From assembly GCF_000455605.1 (NCBI RefSeq), contig NC_017025.1, forward strand, positions 248,001 through 312,000: a stretch of DNA of 64,000 bases, read 5' to 3'. The DNA is from Flavobacterium indicum GPTSA100-9 = DSM 17447. GTDB taxonomy: Bacteria; Bacteroidota; Bacteroidia; Flavobacteriales; Flavobacteriaceae. The notes beneath the pieces were generated by a model that had not been told where the DNA came from, searched no databases, and worked only from the letters and a program-made list of their open reading frames with translations. The position numbers and the translations under genes were made by a program. Positions 9,216 to 18,917 of the stretch are shown here, piece after piece. The first letter of the stretch is position 1; each line of letters begins with the position of its first letter.

Positions 9216-10433
9216 CTAAAGTTCTAATGCCTTTTTAGGATTGTTTTCCATTAAGATTTCGATTGGATTTTCTAATGCTTCTTTTACTGCTACTAAGAAT
9301 CCAACTGACTCACGACCATCGATGATTCTGTGATCATACGATAAGGCAACATACATAACAGGTGCAATAACAATTTGTCCGTTTTTAACAATTGGTCGCT
9401 CTACTACGTTGTGCATACCTAAAATTCCTGATTGAGGAGGATTAATAATTGGAGTAGATAACATGGATCCAAATACACCACCATTTGAAATAGTAAATGT
9501 TCCACCTGTCATTTCATCAACAGTAATTTGACCATCGCGTGCACGTAAAGCCAAACGTTTAATTTCAGCTTCTACTCCGCGGAACGTTAATAATTCTGCA
9601 TTTCTTACTACTGGTACCATCAAACCTTTTGGTCCAGATACAGCAACCGAAATATCACAGAAGTCATATGAAATCTTTTCTTGACCATCAATCATAGAGT
9701 TTACATCTGGATATAATTGTAATGCTCTAGTCACTGCTTTTGTGAAGAAAGACATGAAACCTAAACCTAACCCGTGTTTTGCTTTAAATTCATCTTTATA
9801 TTGGTCACGTAGGGCATAAATAGCACTCATGTCTACTTCGTTAAAAGTAGTTAACATAGCTGTTTCGTTTTTAGCAGCAACTAAACGTTCAGCTACTTTT
9901 CTACGTAACATTGATAATTTAGATCTTTCAGAAGAACGAGAACCTCCAGTTGGTGTACCCATTGATGCTTTTGCATTCATAGCATCTTCTGTTGTGATTC
10001 TTCCACCTTTACCAGTACCAACAACATCAGAAGGTTGGATATTTTTTTCTGCTAAAATTTTCTTAGCTGCAGGAGATGCAGATCCTGTTGCATACGTTGT
10101 TTCTTGAACTGGAGCTGCTTTTGGAACTTCTGCTTTTTTCTCTTCTGCTTTTGGAGCTTCAGTAGTTGAAGCATTAGCACCACCCTCAGGTTTTGAAGCT
10201 GAAGTATCAATTAAACAAACTACAGCGCCTACTGCTACCGTGTCACCTTCTTCTGCTTTTAAAGTGATTATACCACTCATCTCAGCAGGTAATTCTAGTG
10301 TTGCTTTATCTGAATCAACCTCTGCAATCGCTTGGTCTTTTTCTACATAATCTCCATCTTTCACTAACCATGTAGCGATTTCTACTTCTTTGATTGATTC
10401 CCCTGGTGAAGGGACTTTCATTTCTAAAATCAT
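9216..10433 (-). CDS. sucB: Dihydrolipoyllysine succinyltransferase, E2 of 2-oxoglutarate dehydrogenase
   Basis: A 405-residue E2 enzyme that transfers the succinyl group from lipoamide to CoA in the TCA cycle. In order: a lipoyl domain (residues 1-75) with the modified lysine in DSDKATLEL; an Ala/Pro/Glu-rich linker; a peripheral-subunit binding domain (about 120-155, SPAAKKILAEKN); and a catalytic core with YDHRIIDGRE near residue 375 holding the active-site His. It lies 61 bases downstream of sucA on the same strand and ends at a strong terminator, so the two are an operon. The ATG at 10433 gives MILEMKVPSPGES; the in-frame ATG at 10421 is an alternative start. Confidence 0.96.
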   Translation of the reverse strand: MILEMKVPSPGESIKEVEIATWLVKDGDYVEKDQAIAEVDSDKATLELPAEMSGIITLKAEEGDTVAVGAVVCLIDTSASKPEGGANASTTEAPKAEEKKAEVPKAAPVQETTYATGSASPAAKKILAEKNIQPSDVVGTGKGGRITTEDAMNAKASMGTPTGGSRSSERSKLSMLRRKVAERLVAAKNETAMLTTFNEVDMSAIYALRDQYKDEFKAKHGLGLGFMSFFTKAVTRALQLYPDVNSMIDGQEKISYDFCDISVAVSGPKGLMVPVVRNAELLTFRGVEAEIKRLALRARDGQITVDEMTGGTFTISNGGVFGSMLSTPIINPPQSGILGMHNVVERPIVKNGQIVIAPVMYVALSYDHRIIDGRESVGFLVAVKEALENPIEILMENNPKKALEL

Positions 10434-10494
10434 CAGTATATAATTTTATAAAGTGTTGTTATTATCTATTGTTTCAAAAATACGAATTTATTTT

Positions 10495-13251
10495 TTATAA
10501 ATTTTTGTCAAATACTTTAGCAATTGTAGCCGCATGACGTTTTTTAGAACGAGTGTAGCTACCCGCCGCTGGCGCACTATAAGCTGGAGATGAAGCTAAA
10601 CGTAATTTAACTAAATCAAAATTCATTAACATATATCCATAAGCACCCATATTCTTTGGTTCTTCTTGTGCCCATACATAATCATCAACGTTTGGATAAT
10701 TATTGATAATGGCTTGTAATTGATCAATGGCTAATGGGAATAATTGCTCAATACGAACTAAAGCAACATCATTTCTGCCTTGGTTTTCTCTTTCTGCTTT
10801 TAAATCATAATAGAATTTACCTGTACAGAAAACTAATGTTTTTACATCAGCTGGATTTACATGAACATCGTCAATTACTTCTTGGAAAGATCCTGTAGCA
10901 AATTCTTCTATTGATGAAACGGCCTCCGGATGACGTAATAAACTCTTTGGTGTAAATACCATTAATGGTTTTCTATAATCGGCTAACATTTGTCTTCTTA
11001 ATAAATGGAAGAAGTTAGCAGGAGTAGTACAATCAGCCACAAACATATTTTGTTGAGAGCATAATTGTAAATAGCGCTCCATTCTTGCAGAAGAGTGTTC
11101 AGCACCTTGATTTTCATATCCATGAGGCATTAAGAATACCAAACCGTTTTGGTTGTTCCATTTGTCTTCAGCCGCAGAAATATATTGGTCAATCATGATT
11201 TGTGCCCCATTAGAAAAATCTCCAAATTGTGCTTCCCAAATGGTTAAAGTTTTTGGAGAAGCTAAGGCATATCCATAATCAAAACCTACCACGCCATACT
11301 CGGATAATAAAGAGTTAAACGCATTAAAGTTTCCTTTTTTATTTGGAATATGGTCTAGTAATACTACTTCTTCTTCAGATTCTTCTACTTTAACTACAGC
11401 ATGTCTGTGAGAGAAGGTTCCTCTTTCTACGTCTTGTCCTGAAATACGAACATTATATCCCTCTGTTAACAATGAGCCATACGCTAACATTTCGCCCATT
11501 GCCCAATCTAATTTGTTGTTCTCAAAATACATGGCTTTTCTGTCGTTGATTAGCTTTTGTATTTTGCTGATGAATTTTTTATCTGAAGGTAATTCAGTTA
11601 CTACTTTTGCAATATCAGTTAACGTTTTTTTGTCTACAGCGGTATTGATTTTTTCTAACATTTTAGCTCTATCGGCTTTGTTAAAACCAACCCATTCGTC
11701 TTGCATAAAAGGTTCGATAACGGTTAATTCTTCAGCACGAGAAGCATTTAAGTCGTTATCTAATTTTGCTTTATAGCTATCTTCAATTTCTTTAACATAA
11801 GAAGAAGAAATTACACCTTGCTCTACTAATTTAGCGCCATAGATGTCTCTTACATTTTTGTGTTTAGAAAGTGTTTTGTATAATTTTGGTTGAGTAAAAC
11901 GCGGTTCGTCTCCTTCATTATGGCCATATTTTCTATAACCTAAAATATCAACAAAAATATCAGTGCCAAATTCCATTCTATATTCTAATGCAAAAGTCAT
12001 CGCTTTCACTACTGCTTCAGCATCATCCGCATTTACATGTAGAACTGGAGCTGAGGTTAATTTAGCAATATCTGTACAATACGTAGCCGAACGTGAATCG
12101 GTGTAATTAGTCGTAAATCCAACTTGGTTGTTGATTACAACGTGAATAGTTCCTTGAGTTTTGTAACCATCTAAAGTAACCATTTGAGCTACTTCATACA
12201 CTAAACCTTGTCCTGCCACAGCAGCGTCACCATGAACAATTACAGGTAAAACTTTATTGGGTTGATTTGGGAAATAGCGGTCTTGTTTTGAACGAGTAAT
12301 ACCTTCAACTACAGCACCAACCGTTTCTAAATGGGATGGGTTGGGAACTAAATTAATATTGATTGCCTTACCTGATCTTGTGGTTTTGTGAGTCGTGATT
12401 CCTAAGTGGTATTTAACGTCTCCATCAAAATGATCGCCATCCGCATAATCCTTTCCGTCAAATTCGCTGAATATATTTTTAGGTGATTTGTCAAATACGT
12501 TTGCTAAGACATTTAAACGACCACGGTGTGCCATTCCTAAAACAACTTGTTCTACGCCTAGTTGTGCAGCATCTTCAATTAACAAATCAAAGGCAGGTAC
12601 CACGGCTTCATTTCCTTCTAATGAAAAACGTTTTTGACCTACATATTTTGTATGTAAAAAGTTTTCAAAAGAAACCGCTTCGTTTAATTTTTCAACGATA
12701 ATTTTTTTTCTATCTGAAGGTGTTTCGTTCACCATAGCATTGATTTTTTGTTCAATCCATGCTTGTGTTTTAGGGTCACGAATGTATTTGTATTCAAATG
12801 CAATGGATTGACAGAATAATTTCTGCAATAATGCAACTAAATCATTTAAGGTTAAAGCTGTAGTGCTTATTAAAGTTGAAGCTTGAAAAACTGTAGATAA
12901 ATCGTTAGTGTTTAAGCCAAAATTTTCAATGTCTAAAGTAGGAGTAAAAGTTCTTCTGTCTCTTACAGGATTTGTTTTAGAAAATAAGTGTCCATTTACT
13001 CGATATGCTTCAATTAATTGGAGTACTTTGATTTCTTTTTGAATTTTTTCTGAAAGTTGAGAATTATCTATAGTTCCAGAAGAAATTTGGTTTAATTGAT
13101 CAACGGGACTAGCGAATTCATTTGCGAAGTCAAAACCTTGAAAAAAACTTCTCCAGCTTGGTTCTACGCTGTCTGGATTTTCTAAATATTGATCATATAA
13201 GTCAGCAAAAAATGCTGTATGTGCTGCGTTTAAAAAGGAAAACCTATCCAT
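10495..13251 (-). CDS. sucA: 2-oxoglutarate dehydrogenase E1 component
   Basis: A 918-residue thiamine-diphosphate enzyme that decarboxylates 2-oxoglutarate and passes the succinyl group to the lipoyl arm of SucB. The N terminus (FLNAAHTAFFADLYDQYLENP) is the short E2-binding segment of bacterial OGDH E1. VHGDAAVAGQGLVYEV followed by HVVINNQVGFTTN is the ThDP/Mg binding region, and MPHGYENQGAEHSSARMERY lies in the C-terminal transketolase-like domain. Length matches the family. It starts the sucAB operon, with a promoter at 13291-13323 about 40 bases before the ATG. Confidence 0.97.
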   Translation of the reverse strand: MDRFSFLNAAHTAFFADLYDQYLENPDSVEPSWRSFFQGFDFANEFASPVDQLNQISSGTIDNSQLSEKIQKEIKVLQLIEAYRVNGHLFSKTNPVRDRRTFTPTLDIENFGLNTNDLSTVFQASTLISTTALTLNDLVALLQKLFCQSIAFEYKYIRDPKTQAWIEQKINAMVNETPSDRKKIIVEKLNEAVSFENFLHTKYVGQKRFSLEGNEAVVPAFDLLIEDAAQLGVEQVVLGMAHRGRLNVLANVFDKSPKNIFSEFDGKDYADGDHFDGDVKYHLGITTHKTTRSGKAININLVPNPSHLETVGAVVEGITRSKQDRYFPNQPNKVLPVIVHGDAAVAGQGLVYEVAQMVTLDGYKTQGTIHVVINNQVGFTTNYTDSRSATYCTDIAKLTSAPVLHVNADDAEAVVKAMTFALEYRMEFGTDIFVDILGYRKYGHNEGDEPRFTQPKLYKTLSKHKNVRDIYGAKLVEQGVISSSYVKEIEDSYKAKLDNDLNASRAEELTVIEPFMQDEWVGFNKADRAKMLEKINTAVDKKTLTDIAKVVTELPSDKKFISKIQKLINDRKAMYFENNKLDWAMGEMLAYGSLLTEGYNVRISGQDVERGTFSHRHAVVKVEESEEEVVLLDHIPNKKGNFNAFNSLLSEYGVVGFDYGYALASPKTLTIWEAQFGDFSNGAQIMIDQYISAAEDKWNNQNGLVFLMPHGYENQGAEHSSARMERYLQLCSQQNMFVADCTTPANFFHLLRRQMLADYRKPLMVFTPKSLLRHPEAVSSIEEFATGSFQEVIDDVHVNPADVKTLVFCTGKFYYDLKAERENQGRNDVALVRIEQLFPLAIDQLQAIINNYPNVDDYVWAQEEPKNMGAYGYMLMNFDLVKLRLASSPAYSAPAAGSYTRSKKRHAATIAKVFDKNL

Positions 13252-13290
13252 GATATTGATTTTTCAATCTTTTGTGTTAAAAAATTTATG

Positions 13291-13323
13291 CAAAAGTATA
13301 AACTTTTTTACTAATCTTTCAAA
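13291..13323 (-). promoter_or_regulatory. Promoter of sucAB
   Basis: On the minus strand TTTG (complement of 13320-13323) is followed after 21 bases by TACTTTTG (13298-13291), a full match to TTTG-N17-23-TAnnTTTG. It lies 40 bases upstream of the sucA start. Confidence 0.65.
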
Positions 13324-13344
13324 GAATTTTATACTTTTATACTA

Positions 13345-13352
13345 TAAATTTG
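13345..13352 (+). promoter_or_regulatory. Promoter -7 box for the 13371 gene
   Basis: TAAATTTG matches TAnnTTTG. It overlaps the TTG at 13350 that would otherwise be the longest start, and so favours the ATG at 13371. No clear -33 TTG is seen at the usual distance. Confidence 0.4.
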
Positions 13353-13370
13353 AATTTGTTTAAATTACGG

Positions 13371-13913
13371 ATGAAAAATATGTTAAAGTTGTTAAAATCA
13401 TTTTTTTTGGTTTATTTATTTGTCTTTTTTGCAAAATCGTATGCTCAAAATGATACTCTTTCAAAAAACAAGCCTTCCTATTTTAAAGATGTTCAATTTG
13501 GTGGTGGATTAGGTCTAGCAATTGGAAGTGGTTACACGGATATTTTTTTAGCACCAACAGCCTATAAGCCAATTACTACTACTACCATGATTGGTTTTGG
13601 ATTAATTGGAAGTTATGTAAAGAGTAGTGGTGATTTTTCTTCTGTAATGTATGGTGCATCGGTAATTGGACTTGTAAATCCTGTTGAAGAATTGCAATTG
13701 TCTGCAGAGTTAGAGCAGTTAAGAGTAAACCTGAAATACGATACTTATGCTGGTTCTAAAAACACTGATGATTTTTGGAATACTGCTTTGTTTTTAGGTT
13801 TAGGATACCGTTCTGGTAATGTTACTATTGGTGCTCGTTATAATATTTTATATAGGGAGAAAAATAATGTGTATTCTCAGGCCTGGATGCCGTTTATGAG
13901 GGTTATTTTTTAA
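13371..13913 (+). CDS. Small outer-membrane-type secreted protein
   Basis: From the ATG at 13371 the protein is 180 residues with a clean signal peptide (MKNMLKLLKSFFLVYLFVFFAKSYAQ). The mature part alternates polar and hydrophobic residues (FGGGLGLAIGSGYTDIFLAP, NTALFLGLGYRSGNVTIGARYN) and ends in aromatic Phe (MRVIF), all typical of a small outer-membrane beta-barrel. Function is unknown. Homologs next to sucA have sometimes been labelled alpha-ketoglutarate decarboxylase, which I consider a misannotation by proximity because no ThDP or other catalytic motif is present. It is divergent from sucA and converges with a 4-base overlap on the next gene. Confidence 0.7.
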   Translation: MKNMLKLLKSFFLVYLFVFFAKSYAQNDTLSKNKPSYFKDVQFGGGLGLAIGSGYTDIFLAPTAYKPITTTTMIGFGLIGSYVKSSGDFSSVMYGASVIGLVNPVEELQLSAELEQLRVNLKYDTYAGSKNTDDFWNTALFLGLGYRSGNVTIGARYNILYREKNNVYSQAWMPFMRVIF

Positions 13914-14260
13914 TAATATTTTCTGAACCAAACTTTTTGCCATTCACGTTTTAATACCAAAAACGCAACTTGTTCAGATAGTTTAATCAAATCTGAACCG
14001 TCTAGCTTTTTAACTTCAGCCTCAGACACGTCTATTATGTAAAGTAAATTGAGATATTCTCCAAATTTATGCTGAATTAAATGAAGGATTTTATCTTGAA
14101 CTCTGTTTTTAAATTCAAAAGGAAGTATACTTGAAGGAAGTTCGATGTTTTCATTTGCCAAACTAAAATCCTTATTAACTTGTTCAATTAATTTGAAATA
14201 CAAATTTTCCTCTTCTGCTTGAGTGATTAATAGATCAATATTTTGTGGAGGGTTATACAT
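13910..14260 (-). CDS. Conserved hypothetical protein of Flavobacteriia
   Basis: A 116-residue soluble, acidic, mostly helical protein (starts MYNPPQNIDLLITQAEEENLYF, ends REWQKVWFRKYY). No signal peptide, membrane segment or motif. Its start overlaps the end of the polyprenyl synthase gene by 8 bases on the same strand, so the two are translationally coupled and probably functionally linked. Family not recognised. Confidence 0.6.
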   Translation of the reverse strand: MYNPPQNIDLLITQAEEENLYFKLIEQVNKDFSLANENIELPSSILPFEFKNRVQDKILHLIQHKFGEYLNLLYIIDVSEAEVKKLDGSDLIKLSEQVAFLVLKREWQKVWFRKYY

Positions 14261-15227
14261 TTCTTCCCATTAACATTTTACCAAAATTCTTCAACAAATC
14301 TTTCTTTTCCTCTGATATAGACATGCTTTCTAAAGTCTCAAAAGCTTTAAATGTGTACGTTTCAATAGCCTTTTTTGTTGCTTCCTTAGCGCCTGATTCG
14401 TCAAAAATACTTTTAACGGCTTCAATTTTCTCAGTATTGTCTGTTGGTTGTATTGAAAATAAATGACTTAATTGTTTTTGTTGATCAGGACTTGAAAATT
14501 CTTTTGCTTTCAAGTATAAATACGTCTTTTTGTTTTCTATAATGTCTCCACCTACTTGTTTGCCAAATGTTTCAGGATCTCCAAATGCGTCTAAATAATC
14601 ATCTTGTATTTGAAAAGCAATCCCTAAATTTAAGCCAAAATCATAAATTAAGTTACAGTTTTCTTCTGAAGTTTTTGCAATTATTGCTCCCATTTTCATT
14701 GCTGCACCTAATAAAACCGCAGTTTTGTATTCAATCATTTTTAAATAAGACGGTATAGAAACGTCGTCTTTCGTTTCAAAATCCACATCGTATTGTTGGC
14801 CTTCGCAAACTTCTAGTGCTGTTTTGCTGAATAATTTGGCTAATGCTTGAAAAATAGATGGTTCATAGACTTCAAAATATTGATAGGCTAAAATTAACAT
14901 GGCATCGCCTGAAAGAATTCCAGTGTTTAAATCCCATTTTTCATGTACCGTTTTCTTTCCTCTTCGTAGAGGAGCATCATCCATAATGTCATCATGTACT
15001 AAAGAAAAATTATGAAAAACTTCAACGGCAACAGCTGCAGACAATGCTTCTTTGTAATTGCCATCAAAAATATCTGCAGCCATCAAAGTTAAAACAGGCC
15101 TAATTCTTTTTCCGCCAAGGGATAAAATATATGAAATGGGCTCATAAAGATTTTTAGGTTGTTTATCTAAGTTGATATTTTCAAAATGATTTTTAATAAC
15201 TTCTTGATAATCAGAAAGTGTTAACAT
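14253..15227 (-). CDS. Polyprenyl diphosphate synthase (trans-isoprenyl diphosphate synthase)
   Basis: A 324-residue soluble enzyme that condenses isopentenyl diphosphate with allylic diphosphates. LVHDDIMDDAPLRRG (about residue 85) is the first Asp-rich motif and FQIQDDYLDAFGD (about 210) the second; GGKRIRP near residue 35 binds the diphosphate. Length and motifs fit farnesyl, geranylgeranyl or longer polyprenyl synthases. The residues upstream of the first motif (AVEVFHNFSLVHDD) suggest a medium-chain product, but chain length cannot be fixed by eye. Transcribed with the 116-residue protein that follows. Confidence 0.92.
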   Translation of the reverse strand: MLTLSDYQEVIKNHFENINLDKQPKNLYEPISYILSLGGKRIRPVLTLMAADIFDGNYKEALSAAVAVEVFHNFSLVHDDIMDDAPLRRGKKTVHEKWDLNTGILSGDAMLILAYQYFEVYEPSIFQALAKLFSKTALEVCEGQQYDVDFETKDDVSIPSYLKMIEYKTAVLLGAAMKMGAIIAKTSEENCNLIYDFGLNLGIAFQIQDDYLDAFGDPETFGKQVGGDIIENKKTYLYLKAKEFSSPDQQKQLSHLFSIQPTDNTEKIEAVKSIFDESGAKEATKKAIETYTFKAFETLESMSISEEKKDLLKNFGKMLMGRNV

Positions 15228-15316
15228 GATGCTTTTTTTTTGCTAATTTAAGTTAATTACATGATATAAACGGAATATATCAAATGTTAAATTTTTGCAA
15301 ATACTATGGAAACTAT

Positions 15317-15347
15317 TTGCGTTTTAAAAGTTTCCATTATACATTTG
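15317..15347 (+). promoter_or_regulatory. Promoter upstream of the YceI-like gene
   Basis: TTG at 15317-15319 and TACATTTG at 15340-15347 are separated by 20 bases, an exact Bacteroidetes promoter. It lies downstream of the ATG at 15284, so translation must begin later, at 15368. Confidence 0.65.
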
Positions 15348-15367
15348 CACCGTTAAATAGTATCACC

Positions 15368-15880
15368 ATGCAAGTGTTAAGTTTAGAACTAGATCAAAAT
15401 CAGTCGAATTTTTTTATTAAAGTTAGAAAGAATTTGGCTTCTTATTTAAAGAATAAAATTCAGCATTCTTCTGGATTTGTATTGGTTAGGAATCAAAAAG
15501 TAGAAAATGTGTCCTTACAATTCGATTTAGTAATTGAAGCTGAAAACAAAATTAAATACACAGATTCAAAAGGCTTTTTAAAACTAAGGAAAAATTCTTC
15601 TATTCATTTTCAGTCTGTTTCTTATCAGAGAATAAACGACAACATCAGTTTTATAAAAGGTTATGTGACGATAAACAACATAACAAAAATGGTTGAGTTA
15701 GAAGCATATGTGAAAACGGAGAAAATCAGAAATGGAAAATCTAAAGTGATTTTTGATGTTGTAGGAGAAATTAACAAAAAAGATTTTGGTTTAGGGGTAG
15801 ATGAACAAGTAACTATAAATGGGTTTGCTTTTGGGAAAAATATAAATATTGAAGGAAATTTTGAATTTTTAAGTAATTAA
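15368..15880 (+). CDS. YceI-like domain protein
   Basis: From the ATG at 15368 the protein has 170 residues, MQVLSLELDQNQSNF onward. The beta-rich pattern with ISFIKGYVTINNITKMVELEAYV and the terminal GNFEFLSN resembles the lipid-binding YceI barrel, in which the sequence TGxLTI-KPVTLDVEF is typical; the match is loose. No signal peptide is seen from this start. The promoter at 15317-15347 rules out the longer frame. The stop is 2 bases before the TetR start, so it may be the first gene of the efflux operon. Confidence 0.55.
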   Translation: MQVLSLELDQNQSNFFIKVRKNLASYLKNKIQHSSGFVLVRNQKVENVSLQFDLVIEAENKIKYTDSKGFLKLRKNSSIHFQSVSYQRINDNISFIKGYVTINNITKMVELEAYVKTEKIRNGKSKVIFDVVGEINKKDFGLGVDEQVTINGFAFGKNINIEGNFEFLSN

Positions 15881-15882
15881 AT

Positions 15883-16491
15883 ATGGCTTGCGAAATTAAA
15901 AACAAAATAATCGCTAAATCTACAGATATGTTTTTAAAGCTTGGCTTTAAAAGTGTAACCATGGATGATATTGCAAGTGAAATGTGCATGTCTAAAAAAA
16001 CGATTTACAAATATTTTAGCAATAAAGAAATATTGATTGAGCAAGGTACTGAAATGGTTAGAGAAAAGTTTCATTCTTTAATGGGTGAAGTGATTTCTAA
16101 AAATTACAATGCCATTAAGGAAAATTTTGAAATCCGTAAGATGTTTAAAGAAATGTTTCAAGCCGTTGACCATTCACCAGCGTTTCAATTGAAAAAACAC
16201 TATCCAGAAATCTATGAAAAAATGATGCAGGATGAGGTTAAAGAGTGTGAGTCTGTATTTACCCAAAATGTACATAAAGGAATAGCAGAAGGATTGTACA
16301 GAGCTGACACAGATGTTGCAATAGCAGTTAAATTTTATTATACATTGATTTTTTCTATCAATGAAAACACCTCTTTAGAAAAAGAAGCCTCATTTCTGGA
16401 ATTGAAAGCATTAGAGTATCATACAAGAGCTATTGCAACTACAAAAGGAGTACAAGAATTAGAAGATAATTTAAAATTAATAAATCCATAA
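15883..16491 (+). CDS. TetR/AcrR-family transcriptional regulator
   Basis: A 202-residue protein with an N-terminal TetR helix-turn-helix (residues 8-50; VTMDDIASEMCMSKKTIYKYFSNKE) and a helical ligand-binding domain. It lies 6 bases upstream of a TolC-MFP-RND set, so it most likely represses the efflux operon and responds to an exported compound. The HTH match is strong; the ligand cannot be predicted. Confidence 0.93.
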   Translation: MACEIKNKIIAKSTDMFLKLGFKSVTMDDIASEMCMSKKTIYKYFSNKEILIEQGTEMVREKFHSLMGEVISKNYNAIKENFEIRKMFKEMFQAVDHSPAFQLKKHYPEIYEKMMQDEVKECESVFTQNVHKGIAEGLYRADTDVAIAVKFYYTLIFSINENTSLEKEASFLELKALEYHTRAIATTKGVQELEDNLKLINP

Positions 16492-16497
16492 CCAAAA

Positions 16498-17832
16498 ATG
16501 AAAAATAAACTAATCATTGCTTTAGCATTTTTTACTAGTGTAATTCAAGCGCAAGTAAAGGAGTTAACCTTGAAAGACGCTTTACAATATGCGTTAGAAA
16601 ATAAAACTGATGCTAAAAAAGCAAAACTAGATGTAGAAAATAGTAGTCATCAAATCGCAGAAGTTAGAGCAATGGCATTGCCACAAATAAATTTGAATGG
16701 TGGATTAACCTATAATCCCATTTTACAAAAAAGTGCATTGCCAGGTGATTTACTAGGTGCGCCTGGACAAGTGATTTTGGTGCCTTTCGGACAGGAATGG
16801 AACAGTACTGCTGTAGCTTCTTTGTCTCAAAATTTATTTAATCAATCTGTTTTTACAGGATTAAAAGCTGCCAAAACCACACGAGAGTTCTATCAAGTAA
16901 ATCAGCAATTAACAGAAGAGCAATTGATTGAGAAAGTTTCTTCAAGTTATTATCAAGTATATGTATATCAGCAAAAGTTAAAAAATGCTGAAAGCAATTT
17001 AGAGTCAACAAAAAAAGTAAAGGATATTATTACTGGTCAATATCAAAATGGTTTGGCTAGAAAAATTGATTTGGATAGAATATCTGTTAAAGTGAGTAAT
17101 CTTGAAGCAATTAAATTGCAATTAATAAATGCAGTGCAATTACAAGAAAATACTCTAAAGTTTTTTATTGGAATGCCAATGGATCAACAAATTAAATTGC
17201 CAATTAATACTATGGATGTTACAGCACTTGCTTTTGAGCAAACCACTGAGGTTTCTAAAAGAACAGAAATGGCAGTGCTAAGAAAACAAGAAGAACTACT
17301 TGGTTTTAAAAAGAAATCCTTTTTGGCAGAATATTACCCATCGTTGTCTTTAACGGCTAATTATGGTTATCAAGGATTAGGAGCTAAAATGCCTTGGTTT
17401 GTAAAACCAGCTGACGGTGTTTACTGGACTAACTTTTCTTCAATAGGTTTAAATTTAAATGTTCCTGTGTTTAACGGTTTTTCTACTCGTTCTAGAGTGA
17501 GACAAGCAGAGGTGAGTTTAAAGAAAATCCAAGAAGATATTAAAGATACGGAATTGGCTTTGAATTATCAATTCGAAAATGCTAAAACACAAATCAATAA
17601 TAGTGTTATTAATGTAAGTACTCAAGAACAAAACATGAAATTAGCTAAAGAAGTTTTGGATAATACCAAGAATAATTATTTAAATGGATTAGCTACTTTA
17701 ACAGAATTGTTAGATGCTGAAAATGCTTTAACAGAAGCACAAAATAATTTTACTACGGCTCAATTAGAATACAAATTGGCTGAAATTCAAATAATTAAAT
17801 CAAAAGGAGAACTTAAAAATTTACTAAACTAA
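16498..17832 (+). CDS. TolC-family outer membrane efflux protein
   Basis: A 444-residue protein with a signal peptide (MKNKLIIALAFFTSVIQAQ) and the duplicated coiled-coil layout of TolC proteins: LKDALQYALENKTDAKKAKLD at the start and the matching block TLTELLDAENALTEAQNNF near the end. It forms the outer-membrane channel of the tripartite pump encoded with the two genes downstream (7- and 10-base gaps). Confidence 0.93.
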   Translation: MKNKLIIALAFFTSVIQAQVKELTLKDALQYALENKTDAKKAKLDVENSSHQIAEVRAMALPQINLNGGLTYNPILQKSALPGDLLGAPGQVILVPFGQEWNSTAVASLSQNLFNQSVFTGLKAAKTTREFYQVNQQLTEEQLIEKVSSSYYQVYVYQQKLKNAESNLESTKKVKDIITGQYQNGLARKIDLDRISVKVSNLEAIKLQLINAVQLQENTLKFFIGMPMDQQIKLPINTMDVTALAFEQTTEVSKRTEMAVLRKQEELLGFKKKSFLAEYYPSLSLTANYGYQGLGAKMPWFVKPADGVYWTNFSSIGLNLNVPVFNGFSTRSRVRQAEVSLKKIQEDIKDTELALNYQFENAKTQINNSVINVSTQEQNMKLAKEVLDNTKNNYLNGLATLTELLDAENALTEAQNNFTTAQLEYKLAEIQIIKSKGELKNLLN

Positions 17833-17839
17833 TAATCAA

Positions 17840-18907
17840 ATGAAAAAAATAATTTATATCGGTATAAGTGTAGCATTAGTTGGTGGTGCAGTTGTAACAT
17901 TGATGAATAATAAAAAACAAAACGAAGCTGATACAGCAATTGTAGCTCAAGAAAATAATGCGGTTGCAGTTAGAGTTGCAGAAGTAGTTACAGGAGCTTT
18001 GGATGATAATTTTGTTGCTAATGGGAATTTTGCTCCGGCTCAAGAATTAAATTTAGCAGCTGAATTTTCAGGAAAGGTAATTAGCGTTTTAGTTAAAGAA
18101 GGAGATAGAGTAGCTAAAGGTCAAACATTAGTTATTATTAGAGGAGATGTTGCTAATGTTGAAGCACAAACGGCAAATGCAAATTATCAAAATGCACTTA
18201 ATGATTACAATCGTTTTGAAAGTGCTTTTAAAACAGGAGGTGTTACTAAACAACAATTAGATCAGGCTCGTATCAATATGGTTAATGCTAAATCGCGTTT
18301 AACACAAGCGAACATTCATGTTGGAGATACAAGAGTAAAAGCGCCATTTAGTGGAATTATCAATAAAAAATACATTGAAGTAGGAACTATTTTGAGCGCC
18401 ATGCCGCCAACACAAATGTTCGAAATTGTAAACACTAGTTCTCTAAAATTAAAAGTAAGTGTTAGTGAAAGTCAAGTGGCACAATTAAAAGTGGGCTCAA
18501 TTGTAAAAGTAAAAGCTACAGTTTATCCTGATAAAGAATATGTTGGAAAAGTAACTTTTGTAGCTCCAAAGGCAGATGAATCTTTAAATTTCCCTATTGA
18601 AGTAGCTGTGACTAATAATCCCAATAATGAAATCAAAGCAGGAATGTATGGTTCTGTAGTATTTGGTTCCACATCTGCAAATCAACCTGAAATTATGTAC
18701 ATCCCAAGAAATGCATTTGTAGGAAGTGTAAATAGTAATCAAGTTTTTGTTGTAGAAAATGAAACTGCAGTTTTGAAAAAAGTTGTAGCTGGTAAAGTTT
18801 ATGGTAATAAAGTTGAAATTTTAAGTGGCTTAAAAAACGGCGATGTTGTTGTAACAAGTGGTCAAATTAATTTAAGTGACAATACAAAAGTTTCAATCGT
18901 AAAATAA
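17840..18907 (+). CDS. RND efflux periplasmic adaptor (membrane fusion protein)
   Basis: A 355-residue adaptor of the AcrA/MexA group. An N-terminal hydrophobic anchor is followed by the first half of a lipoyl/biotinyl domain (AAEFSGKVISVLVKEGDRVAKGQ), a helical hairpin, the second half (TRVKAPFSGIINKKYIEVGT) and beta-barrel/membrane-proximal domains. It bridges the TolC protein upstream and the RND pump 10 bases downstream. No lipobox is obvious. Confidence 0.94.
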   Translation: MKKIIYIGISVALVGGAVVTLMNNKKQNEADTAIVAQENNAVAVRVAEVVTGALDDNFVANGNFAPAQELNLAAEFSGKVISVLVKEGDRVAKGQTLVIIRGDVANVEAQTANANYQNALNDYNRFESAFKTGGVTKQQLDQARINMVNAKSRLTQANIHVGDTRVKAPFSGIINKKYIEVGTILSAMPPTQMFEIVNTSSLKLKVSVSESQVAQLKVGSIVKVKATVYPDKEYVGKVTFVAPKADESLNFPIEVAVTNNPNNEIKAGMYGSVVFGSTSANQPEIMYIPRNAFVGSVNSNQVFVVENETAVLKKVVAGKVYGNKVEILSGLKNGDVVVTSGQINLSDNTKVSIVK

Positions 18908-18917
18908 GTAAAATAAT

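Noticed and set aside
13371..13913. Alpha-ketoglutarate decarboxylase
   Set aside because: A label attached to homologs next to sucA; the sequence is a small exported beta-rich protein with no cofactor motif.
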